Shown here: positions 1 to 7,500 of the stretch, piece after piece
Layout: every line of letters starts with the position of its first letter
Numbering within the stretch: position 1 is the stretch's first letter
NCBI GenBank assembly: GCA_030019325.1
Contig: JASEFB010000065.1
Coordinates: 1-11,355 of the forward strand
Reading direction: 5' to 3'
DNA: 11,355 nucleotides
Source: an archaeon
GTDB taxonomy: Archaea > Halobacteriota > Syntropharchaeia > Alkanophagales > Methanospirareceae
Notes under the pieces: generated by a model
What the model saw: the letters and a program-made list of their open reading frames with translations, nothing else
The model's database searches: none
What the model was told of the DNA's origin: nothing
Translations under genes and position numbers: made by a program

Positions 1-1
1 T

Positions 2-607
2 ACATTCGCCACTTTCCTGGTCTATACTATCGCACGGGTGGGGGGAAGAATACCGGTCGACACGTTATTGCTCACGGGAATAGCAGTTTCGCTATTCTTA
101 GGCGCTGTTTTATCGTTCATGATGTCGGTAGCAGGTAAATCATTGCACAACATTTTCTTCTGGTTGATGGGCGGATTCTGGCTCGCTAACTGGACTCAGG
201 TGAAAATAATAGTTTTGCCGGTGCTCGTTTGCTTCGGCTCGATTTATATATTCGCAAAGGACCTCAATGCGATGCTGCTCGGCGAGGAATCAGCGCAGAC
301 GCTGGGTATAAATGTAGAAAGCGTAAAAAAAATTCTTCTGGTTATTTCAGCCTTCATCACCGCCGCCGCGGTCTCCTTCACAGGAACTATTGGCTTTGTT
401 GGTTTGATAATCCCGCACATCACGAGAATTCTCGTCGGACCTGATCATCGAATTCTCTTTCCTGCTTCTGCTTTGGTGGGCGGAATTTTTTTGGTGTGGA
501 CGGACGCATTGGCTCGTGTATTAGGCGAAATGCCCGTGGGGATAATCACCGCTTTCTTCGGTGCTCCGTTCTTTATTTATCTGCTTAAAAGAAGAAAAGG
601 AGGGTAG
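2..607 (+). CDS. FecCD/BtuC-family ABC transporter permease, 5'-truncated by the window edge
   Basis: Membrane permease of a binding-protein-dependent importer of the cobalamin / iron-chelate / haem class. The frame is open from base 2 and already reads family sequence (TFATFLVYTIAR then GGRIPVDTLLLTGIAVS), so the GTG at 38 is internal and the true start lies upstream. About 200 of the usual 320-350 residues are present, covering the C-terminal half. Visible family marks are the LLLTGIAVS helix, WLMGGFW, the coupling-helix region GTIGFVGLIIPHITR that contacts the ATPase, and a final hydrophobic helix ending in KRRKGG. Several hydrophobic segments fit a polytopic membrane protein. The ABC ATPase starts 40 bases downstream on the same strand. 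The family is clear; the substrate (cobalamin, cobinamide, haem or an iron chelate) is not decided by sequence, and the CobN-like gene nearby makes a corrinoid or tetrapyrrole attractive. Confidence 0.93.
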   Translation, partial: TFATFLVYTIARVGGRIPVDTLLLTGIAVSLFLGAVLSFMMSVAGKSLHNIFFWLMGGFWLANWTQVKIIVLPVLVCFGSIYIFAKDLNAMLLGEESAQTLGINVESVKKILLVISAFITAAAVSFTGTIGFVGLIIPHITRILVGPDHRILFPASALVGGIFLVWTDALARVLGEMPVGIITAFFGAPFFIYLLKRRKGG

Positions 608-647
608 ATAATTATTACGGGTAATGTGCTCACTAAAGAGGTAAAAA

Positions 648-1964
648 ATGTCCTTAGAGATAAAGGCTGTGGATGCTTATTATAGAAGCGTGAAGATATT
701 GGATGGCATTGATTTTAGTGCATCGCATGGCGAGCTCCTGGGTATCATCGGCCCAAATGGATCAGGAAAGACAACTTTACTGAGAACAATCAGTCGTATT
801 TTGAAGCCGAAGGTGGGGACAATATTATTAGAGGATAGGGATGTGCGGGAGATGAAGGATAAAGAATTTTCAAGGAATTTCGCAGCAGTGCCACAGGACA
901 CGACCATAAATTTTGACTTCTCTGCCCTGGACATCGTGCTTATGGGCAGGAATCCTCATCTGGGTAGGTTAGAGCTGGAGAGTGAGAAAGATATAGAAAT
1001 AGCGAGGAGGTGTATGGAGCTTACCAACTGCGGGCATCTTGCGGAAAGACCGATTACAGAGTTGAGCGGTGGAGAAAGACAGCGTGTTATAATAGCAAGA
1101 GCGCTTACACAAGAGCCAAAGGTTTTGCTTTTAGATGAGCCAACTTCTCACCTCGACATCAATTATCAAATAGAGGTAATGGAACTTCTGGAAAGACTTA
1201 CATCGGAGGAGAAACTGATCGTTATTGCGGTTATCCATGACCTCAATTTAGCTGCCCAGTATTGCGACCGTTTAGTCTTGCTGCATGAAGGGAAAATTGT
1301 TTCTTTGGGCACACAAGCCCAGGTATTAACTGCTGAAAATATAAAAAATACTTTTGGTGCTGATGTTATTGTTAAAAAACATGCACTAACTAACCGGTGC
1401 TATGTATCGCCCGTACCTTCTCCTTTAAAGCATCGAGATAAAAATGAAATAGGGGGCATCACGATACATCTTATCTGCGGAGGCGGGGAAGGCGCTTCGC
1501 TAATGCATATTCTCTCTGAGAGAGGCTACAACGTGACCGCCGGGGTGGTCAATATGCTGGATACTGACTGCGAAGTTGCCAAGCTCTTGAACATCCCGGT
1601 TGTGACCGAAGCTCCTTTTTCACCAATAACGCGAGAAGCTTTTCAGGCGCACTTAGCACTGATGGATAAAGCGAAAGTTGTTGTGTTGTGCAACATCCCT
1701 TTTGGTTTCGGTAATTTGAAGAACCTGGAAGTGGCAAAGGCTGCACTGGAAAGGAACAAAACTTTGTTAGTATTTGATGCGGCAAGCATCGAAGAAAGAG
1801 ATTTCACAAATGGAGAAGCTACCAAACAGTTTATCGCATTAAAAAATAAAGGTGCATTACTGGTTAAGAATGAAGAGGAGGTGCTCAAAGCTGTCAAACA
1901 AAAGCCCTTACAGGGCTTGCGGGGTCAACGGGGCAGAGCCCCGTTATTTGAAAAGAGAAGATGA
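648..1964 (+). CDS. FecE/BtuD-like ABC transporter ATPase with extra C-terminal domain
   Basis: Cytoplasmic ATPase that would power the FecCD-type permease just upstream. Residues 1-250 form a complete ABC domain: Walker A GPNGSGKTT (35-43), Q-loop Gln83 (VPQD), signature LSGGERQR (139-146), Walker B VLLLDEP with Asp163/Glu164, D-loop SHLD and H-loop His197. Typical FecE/BtuD proteins stop near 260 residues; this one is 438. Residues about 270-418 form a second alpha/beta domain beginning IHLICGGGEGASLMHIL, with a Rossmann-like glycine pattern (GYNVTAGVVNMLDTD). Longer ATPases of this class occur in archaea; the extension's role is unknown to me. The last 20 residues (419-438) are encoded by a GC-rich palindromic element and look like a later addition. 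A GAGGT ribosome binding site (638-642) lies 5 bases before the ATG. The stop overlaps the next start as ATGA. Confidence 0.94.
   Translation: MSLEIKAVDAYYRSVKILDGIDFSASHGELLGIIGPNGSGKTTLLRTISRILKPKVGTILLEDRDVREMKDKEFSRNFAAVPQDTTINFDFSALDIVLMGRNPHLGRLELESEKDIEIARRCMELTNCGHLAERPITELSGGERQRVIIARALTQEPKVLLLDEPTSHLDINYQIEVMELLERLTSEEKLIVIAVIHDLNLAAQYCDRLVLLHEGKIVSLGTQAQVLTAENIKNTFGADVIVKKHALTNRCYVSPVPSPLKHRDKNEIGGITIHLICGGGEGASLMHILSERGYNVTAGVVNMLDTDCEVAKLLNIPVVTEAPFSPITREAFQAHLALMDKAKVVVLCNIPFGFGNLKNLEVAKAALERNKTLLVFDAASIEERDFTNGEATKQFIALKNKGALLVKNEEEVLKAVKQKPLQGLRGQRGRAPLFEKRR
1902..1945 (-). repeat. GC-rich palindromic element, copy A, inside the ABC ATPase 3' end
   Basis: Two perfect hairpins in tandem. 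AAGCCCT (1902-1908) pairs with AGGGCTT (1912-1918) across a 3-base loop. AACGGGGC (1927-1934) pairs with GCCCCGTT (1938-1945), also across 3 bases. Read on the minus strand, the 25 bases from GACCCCGC to AGGGCTT (plus-strand 1902-1926) are identical to 10625-10649. The element is translated as the last part of the ATPase (KPLQGLRGQRGRAPLFEKRR). A purine-rich tail, TTGAAAAGAGAAG, follows and resembles the tail of copy B. Confidence 0.88.
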
Positions 1965-2632
1965 AGTCGAGGATGAAGGTTTTTTCTTCCTGGAGTGGTG
2001 GAAAGGAAAGCTGCCTTGCCTGCTATAAAGCATTATCAAACGGCTTTGACGTTTCTTATCTTCTAAATTTCATATCCGAAGATGGAACGAGGTCAAGGGC
2101 TCACGGGATCAGCTCTGATTTGATAGCCTTACAGGCAAGGGCAATAGGAATACCCATAATCCAAGTTAAGAGTTCATGGGAAGGATACGAAGCGAAATTT
2201 AAGGAAGCAGTGGAAGAATTAAAAAAAGGAGGAGTAAAGGGGGGTGTATTTGGCGATATTGACCTGCAAGAACATAAAGAGTGGGTGGTTAGAGTTTGTT
2301 CGGAAGTAGATGTGGAGTCAATAGAACCCTTATGGGGAAAAGACCCCCTGGAGATCCTGAAAGAATTTGTAAATGCGGGATTTAAAGCGATGGTTATAAA
2401 AGTTAAAGCCGATTTCTTCGATGAAGAGTGGTTAGGTAGGGAATTGGATGAGCAATTCATAAAAGACCTGCCAGAAGAAATTCATCCCTGCGGCGAACAT
2501 GGCGAATATCATACTTTTGTTGTTGATGGTCCGATATTTCAGAGAAGAATCGAGATAATAAAATCAGACAAGAAATTTAAGGATGGAACCTGGCTACTTG
2601 ATATTTCTGAATACAAGATGTGTGAAAAGTGA
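1961..2632 (+). CDS. Dph6-type PP-loop ATP pyrophosphatase (diphthine-ammonia ligase family)
   Basis: Predicted cytoplasmic ATP-dependent amidating enzyme of the PF01902 / MJ0570 family. Family members make the last step of diphthamide on elongation factor 2, amidating diphthine with ammonia and ATP. The PP-loop SGGKES is at residues 12-17 within FSSWSGGKESCLACYKA. Family motifs follow: HGISSDLIALQA, GGVFGDIDLQEHKEWV, EPLWGKDP and HPCGEHGEYHTF (175-186). At 223 residues it is full length for an archaeal member. The start overlaps the ATPase stop as ATGA; an internal ATG at 1973 gives MKVFSSWSGGKES, the more usual N-terminus, and is a real alternative because the upstream bases belong to a palindromic element. 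It is co-directional with transport genes and abuts DUF2162, so it may be a paralogue acting on a corrinoid side chain rather than EF2. That is speculation; the family call is firm. Confidence 0.88.
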   Translation: MKSRMKVFSSWSGGKESCLACYKALSNGFDVSYLLNFISEDGTRSRAHGISSDLIALQARAIGIPIIQVKSSWEGYEAKFKEAVEELKKGGVKGGVFGDIDLQEHKEWVVRVCSEVDVESIEPLWGKDPLEILKEFVNAGFKAMVIKVKADFFDEEWLGRELDEQFIKDLPEEIHPCGEHGEYHTFVVDGPIFQRRIEIIKSDKKFKDGTWLLDISEYKMCEK

Positions 2633-3379
2633 GTGGGAATGACCGAGATAAGTAACATCATTACATTGGGTGTACTTATAGGCGTAGTAATCCTGGCATT
2701 AAAAACAGGCTTAGGATGCGGTTTTGCCAACCTGAAGAGAAGAGAGATTGTTTACGTAGCTTTTATTTATTTTAGCGCCTCTATCGTCCTTAGCTACTTG
2801 GTAGGCGTTATTGCTCTTGATGTAACGCAAAATATACTTGCAACCGGTGTTACAATGCACCTTATCATCGCAACTGGGCTCGTGTATTTCGGTATAAAAA
2901 CGAAGAGGGAATGGCTTTCTCGTGGCAATGACCTTTCAAGGAAGACTTTCCTCTGGCTCTCTATTCCATGCCCGGTATGTTTGACAGCAACATTTCTCGC
3001 TTGTTTGATGCTATCCCAACTCACTAATATTAGCAACCTGTGGATAGGTGCCATAGTAGGTGTGATCTTCTTTATCGGTGTATGCTTCTTTTCCTTCTCC
3101 GTCTCTTCAATCGCAAGTGTTTTCGAAATCAAAACCCCTTCCACACTTGGCACGATTATGTTATTAGTCGGTCTATTTTACCTCTTATCTCCTTTAATAA
3201 TCCCTGCATATATTCAGGCTCAGAGCATTCCAGTCCCTGACTTTTCAGTAGATTATCGTAAGATATTTATTTCATTCTTAATGATGAGTTTTCTTATAGG
3301 GCTTGGATTTTTAATGGATAAGCATAAAAGATTGAAGAAGAAAAAAGGAGGCGAAAAATGGATGCATCTTCAGGAATAA
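2633..3379 (+). CDS. DUF2162-type polytopic membrane protein (predicted transporter)
   Basis: A 248-residue integral membrane protein with about seven hydrophobic segments (roughly residues 7-24, 37-57, 68-87, 105-128, 136-160, 171-192 and 210-230). It has the look of the archaeal DUF2162 family, annotated only as predicted transporters. Notable residues are Cys29 in LKTGLGCGF at the end of helix 1, and a CPVC motif (Cys113-Cys116) inside a hydrophobic segment, which could bind metal or undergo thiol chemistry. The C-terminus is a lysine-rich cytoplasmic-looking tail. The GTG start directly follows the previous TGA; ATG at 2639 is a reasonable alternative start. Its 3' end overlaps the next gene by 22 bases, implying translational coupling to the ExbB-like channel. 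I assign the family from overall pattern and neighbourhood; the transported substrate is unknown. Confidence 0.78.
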   Translation: MGMTEISNIITLGVLIGVVILALKTGLGCGFANLKRREIVYVAFIYFSASIVLSYLVGVIALDVTQNILATGVTMHLIIATGLVYFGIKTKREWLSRGNDLSRKTFLWLSIPCPVCLTATFLACLMLSQLTNISNLWIGAIVGVIFFIGVCFFSFSVSSIASVFEIKTPSTLGTIMLLVGLFYLLSPLIIPAYIQAQSIPVPDFSVDYRKIFISFLMMSFLIGLGFLMDKHKRLKKKKGGEKWMHLQE

Positions 3380-3975
3380 TCGGGGCAATGTTCATGATTT
3401 CGAACTCGCTGCTCTATCCCGTAATTATTATACTGCTCGGACTGGTAGTCTGGTCGCTTATTTCCATAGGGCAGTTTTTATCCGAATATGCATCGAGAAG
3501 CAGGGATATAACCGGGCTAAAGGCTGGGTGTAGAGATGCAAAGAAATATGTCCAGGCGCAAGATTACAAAAAAGCGGCAGAAGCTCTCAAGACCAGTGGC
3601 TCTAATGACTTTCTCAGAAATTTCTTAGAGGAGCTTATAGAATCGCTTAAAGAAAGCAAATTCTCAGTCGAGGCAGAGAAGCTGCTTCAAGACTATGAGC
3701 TAAAGATAACAAAAGAGCTTGAAAAGGCGAGATTGGTTGTAAAGCTGGGACCTATGTTTGGATTGATGGGCACATTGATACCTTTAGGACCTGCTCTAAT
3801 GGGACTCACTACGGGAAATATTCAGCAACTTGCAACTAATTTAGTTGTTGCATTTAGCACTACGGTTCTGGGGCTTCTTACCGGAGGAATAGCATACGCA
3901 ATCTTATTGGTCAAAAAGAGGTGGTACACACAGGATTTGAGTGATATGGAATACGTGGTGGAGGTATTGAGATAA
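3358..3975 (+). CDS. MotA/TolQ/ExbB-family proton channel subunit
   Basis: A 205-residue membrane protein with the ExbB/TolQ plan: an N-terminal helix (about residues 8-36, NSLLYPVIIILLGLVVWSL), a long cytoplasmic helical stretch (about 45-120) and two closely spaced C-terminal helices. The C-terminal signature GPMFGLMGTLIPLGPALMGL followed by AFSTTVLGLLTGGIAYAI matches the family's LGLLGTVxGL...TxLGLxxA pattern. Family members form a pentameric channel that couples proton flow to mechanical work through an ExbD/TolR/MotB partner. A strong GGAGG site (3347-3351) lies 6 bases before the ATG, inside the end of the DUF2162 gene. The next gene, DUF2149, starts one base after the stop and is the likely partner subunit. 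ExbB normally serves outer-membrane receptors; an archaeon lacks that membrane, so here the likely client is the secreted CobN-like protein downstream (inference). Confidence 0.9.
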   Translation: MDASSGIIGAMFMISNSLLYPVIIILLGLVVWSLISIGQFLSEYASRSRDITGLKAGCRDAKKYVQAQDYKKAAEALKTSGSNDFLRNFLEELIESLKESKFSVEAEKLLQDYELKITKELEKARLVVKLGPMFGLMGTLIPLGPALMGLTTGNIQQLATNLVVAFSTTVLGLLTGGIAYAILLVKKRWYTQDLSDMEYVVEVLR

Positions 3976-3976
3976 T

Positions 3977-4312
3977 ATGAGAAGGAGAAGAAAAAGGTTA
4001 ATTCTGGATGAAGAGGAAGACCCATTGGGAGGAGTGGCAAACTTATTTGATGCAGCGATGGTTTTTGCAGTTGCTCTTCTCGTTGCACTGGTAATATCAG
4101 CGAGTGTGCCAGAGCTCTTGAATCCAACTGCTGATATAACCGTGGTAAAGAATCCCGGGAAAGAGAATATGCAGGTGATTATCAAAAAAGGACAGGAGAT
4201 AAAGGTGCTGAACATGACCGAAGAAGTGGCATCGGGTCAGGGTATGAAATTGGGAACTGCATACCGATTGGCAACTGGAGAGGTGATATACGTGCCGGAA
4301 AATGCGACGTGA
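3977..4312 (+). CDS. DUF2149 family protein, probable ExbD/TolR-like partner of the channel
   Basis: A 111-residue protein with a positively charged start (MRRRRKRLILDEEEDP), one hydrophobic span (about residues 21-45: ANLFDAAMVFAVALLVALV) and an extracytoplasmic domain of about 65 residues ending GTAYRLATGEVIYVPE, all consistent with DUF2149. The layout is the ExbD/TolR/MotB one: short cytoplasmic tail, single helix, outside domain. Asp25 sits at the beginning of the helix, where ExbD-type proteins carry the essential proton-accepting Asp. The gene lies one base after the ExbB-like gene. I infer it is the stator/plug partner of that channel; this rests on topology and position, since sequence identity to ExbD is low by eye. 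The 194 bases after it contain no gene and carry the cobN promoter. Confidence 0.82.
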   Translation: MRRRRKRLILDEEEDPLGGVANLFDAAMVFAVALLVALVISASVPELLNPTADITVVKNPGKENMQVIIKKGQEIKVLNMTEEVASGQGMKLGTAYRLATGEVIYVPENAT

Positions 4313-4415
4313 AAGAATTAACTAACCACAAGAATTACACAGATATTCACGAGAGAATTTTCTTAGAAAAGGAAGGTGGGTCAAAGAAACCAAAGTAAAA
4401 TTATCAAATTAAAGA

Positions 4416-4435
4416 TTTTTTGACAAAACTTTTTT
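4416..4435 (-). repeat. Half copy of the AT-rich palindromic element
   Basis: TTTTTTGACAAAACTTTTTT on the plus strand. Its reverse complement matches 11017-11036 (the right arm of the copy at 11004-11028 plus the following CAAAAAT) at 18 of 20 positions by hand alignment. The left arm is missing, so no full hairpin forms. The low complexity means part of the match could be chance. Confidence 0.45.
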
Positions 4436-4464
4436 GTTACCTATTCAGATTATGATTCTTATCC

Positions 4465-4482
4465 GAAACGGTAGTTTTAAAT
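4465..4482 (+). promoter_or_regulatory. Probable archaeal BRE/TATA promoter for the cobN-like gene
   Basis: TTTTAAAT at 4475-4482 is preceded by purine-rich GAAACGG (4465-4471) in the position of a BRE. The ATG at 4507 lies about 25 bases past the end of the box, where archaeal transcription normally begins, so the message is probably leaderless or nearly so. No Shine-Dalgarno sequence is seen in TTGAAATTTTTCTTTC before the ATG, which agrees. This makes cobN separately transcribable from the upstream operon. Confidence 0.55.
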
Positions 4483-4506
4483 GTTCACCTTTGAAATTTT
4501 TCTTTC

Positions 4507-7500
4507 ATGAAAAAGGTCGGACTGGTATGGCTGGTATTGGTGTTGTTCATGGCGCAGATATTTGTGCCATTTGCGGTTACACATGCACAGTCGGAAGGTA
4601 ATGAGACAGCAATGGTTGGAAATTTGACATTATCTGCGAATGTATCAGAGGATATCACGGTAAAAGCTACGGGTGAAGAATCTGAGAAAAATAAAATAAC
4701 GTTTGTGCTTGGAACTGATGAGAACCTGGCTTCGCTTGAAAACGCATCCATGAATGCTACGGTGAACTCAACAGTAAACGTTACAATATACAATGCAAGT
4801 GAAGCGGGAGCTGTAAATTTCAGCAACGAAAGCGTTGTGTTTTTAGCTTCGCTTGACAATGAAACCGTTGCGAGCATAAATCAAACAATAAACGAAAGTG
4901 CGTATGTTGTGGCATACAACTTATCCACAACTATCAGCATTGGAAATGTTGACGATGTTAATATAACAAAGTACTGGATGTATGGCGGTGATGAGAACAT
5001 CCAGAATTTAATTATCTACATGGATAATAAGTTCTATGGGAATACGACCGTGGTGGATCCGCCGAAGCCTCCTGAAAACAGGGTGAAGATCGCATTTGTG
5101 ACACCGCTGGAAAATCATTTCCTCTTCATCGAACGTGCAAAAGATGATCCGAAGATCTCAAAGCATATCAACGTTACAGCACACTTCGTTACTCAAAATA
5201 AGCCTGAATCATATCAAAATCTCAACCTCAGTGATCAAAATGTCATAATGATGGTGCATGTGGGGTATCCAATCCAGGATGGCATTAAGAAAACGGTTGA
5301 GGATGCAAAGGGTAACGGAGCATACGTTATAACCCACCAATTCGAAGATGTTCATAATCTCGGCAATGTAAATACATCAGATCCAGCGTATTCCAACATC
5401 ACAAAATACTGGGATTACGGCAGGGAAGAGAACATGAAACGACTGATAATCTTCCTCGGCGTGAAATTCTGCAATGTCAGTATGGAGATATTGCCACCAA
5501 TCGCAGTGCCTTTACATGGTTTATATCATCCAGATGCGCCAAGGGTCTTCGAGAATACGAGTGAATATCTCAATTGGTATCAACCAGATCCCTCTAAACC
5601 TATGATAGGCATCCATTACTCATACATTTCAGGGTACGGTATAACTCCTGTCATAGATTCTCTGATAAGATCTATCGAGGGTAAAGAGGCAAATGTGATA
5701 TTTGCAACTTACACATACAAAGACTTGAACTCCTCGAAGTACTTTATACAGGATAATGAATCGGTCGTCGATGTTGCCATCTTGCTAACCTCTTTCAGAT
5801 TGCACTATGGCGATGAGGAGAGGGGAATTGAGTACCTAAAGAGCTTGAACGTCACGCCACTAAAGGGTATTAACTCGTACTATTCCTCGCCAGAAGAATG
5901 GAAGAATAGCACAGGACTTAGTCCAAGCGAGATTGCATGGCAGATCGCTCTTCCAGAATTGGACGGATTGACCGAGTTCATATTTGTGAGCGGGAAGACA
6001 AAGGATCCTGTCAGTGGTTTGGAGGGATACGATCCTGTGGACTATCAGGTTGATTGGATCACGGATAGAGTGATTTCATGGGCGAAGCTACATCGTATGA
6101 GCAATTCCGAGAAGAAAATTGCAATAATCTACTACAATCACGGCGGTGGGAAGGACAACCTCGGTGCGAGCTATTTGGATATAACGCCATCGCTCAAAAA
6201 CCTCCTTGATGCAATGAAGGAAAGCGGATATGAAATAGAAGGGGAAGTGCCTTCTGAGAAGGAACTCCTCGATCTGATGATACATCAAGGGAGGAATATC
6301 GGTACATGGGCACCAGATGAACTCAAAAATATGGTGGAGAATGAGAGCGTTGTTCTGATCCCAGCGGAGAAGTATGCAAGCTGGTTCGATGCGCTTCCAA
6401 GGAATAAGCAGGATGAGGTCATCGAGAAATGGGGTGAGCCTCCCGGTGAGATCATGGTCTATGAGAATGCGACAGGGAAATATCTCGTGATTCCAGGGCT
6501 CACATTTGGAAATGTGCTGCTTGCACCGCAGCCAACAAGAGGATGGCTGCAGGATCAGGCTGTTTTATATCATGACAAGGAGCTTGCACCGCACCACCAG
6601 TACATAGCCTTCTACTTCTGGCTGAAGAAGGAGTATGGAGCAGATGCAATTATACATTTTGGAACGCATGGAACACAGGAATGGCTTCCTGGGAAGGAAA
6701 CCGCTTTGTCTGTGAAGGAATGTTGGCCTGCAATATTGATCCAGGATCTTCCCGTAGTCTATCCCTACATCATGGACAATGTCGGTGAGGGCACACAGGC
6801 AAAGAGAAGAGGCAACGCTGTAATTGTGGATCATCTGACACCGCCGATCGTTGCATCCGGGTTGTATGGCGATTTCTCTCTTTTGCATGAGAAGATACAT
6901 CAATATCTCGGTGCAGAAGATGCGCTCAAACTCGAATACAGGGAGACGATAACAAAGCTATACGAGAATCTCAATTTGAGTGAGGATCTGGGTGTGACGG
7001 TAGATGATCTCAGAGCGATGAACGAATCAGACTTCGAGTACTTCATAAACGGAGAGCTGCACCTCTATCTTCATGAGCTGGCAGAGGAGTTCATACCATA
7101 CGGCTTGCATATACTCGGCTCGCCCCCTGTGGATTGGAAGTTGATATCGATGGTCGAATCGATGCTCGGTAACAATTTTTCAGGGCATATCGCAGAGGTG
7201 TATCCAGACCCGCATGAACTGAATCCAGCCCATGGGAACTGCTCCGTGATGGAAGAGCTTTTAAGAGAGGTCATATTCAACGGCTCAAGCCCAGAGGACG
7301 CACAGAAAAAGATCCTTGGACCGGGAAACGTATCCTCTGATGTGACCACAGATCTTGAGACCGCTAAGGTCTATGCAGAGAATCTTACCAGATGTACCAT
7401 CGAGGTACCGCGAATACTGGATGGACTGTCAGGAAAGTATGTACCACCAAAGGTTGGAAACGACCCGATAAGAAATCCTGATGCACTCCCGACCGGGAAT

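Larger units (their letters stand above)
4313..4506. other. Non-coding region between DUF2149 and the cobN-like gene
   Basis: No gene is visible in these 194 bases. They hold a half copy of the AT-rich repeat (4416-4435) and a probable archaeal promoter (4465-4482). A stretch at 4321-4350 (AACCACAAGAATTACACAGA) resembles low-complexity ACCACA/CACAGA-type intergenic sequence common in many genomes. I see no convincing terminator stem or riboswitch. Confidence 0.6.

Noticed and set aside
38..607. GTG at 38 as the true start of the permease
   Set aside because: The frame is open upstream to base 2 and the upstream residues match the FecCD family, so the gene is cut by the window edge.
4313..4506. 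Cobalamin riboswitch upstream of the cobN-like gene
   Set aside because: No B12-box-like conserved sequence or multi-stem fold was found, the space before the leaderless start is too short, and such riboswitches are not expected in archaea.
4485..4877. Minus-strand frames opposite the cobN-like gene (for example 4485-4877, 8745-9047)
   Set aside because: They are complements of a strongly conserved coding frame, with no ribosome binding sites or recognisable domains.
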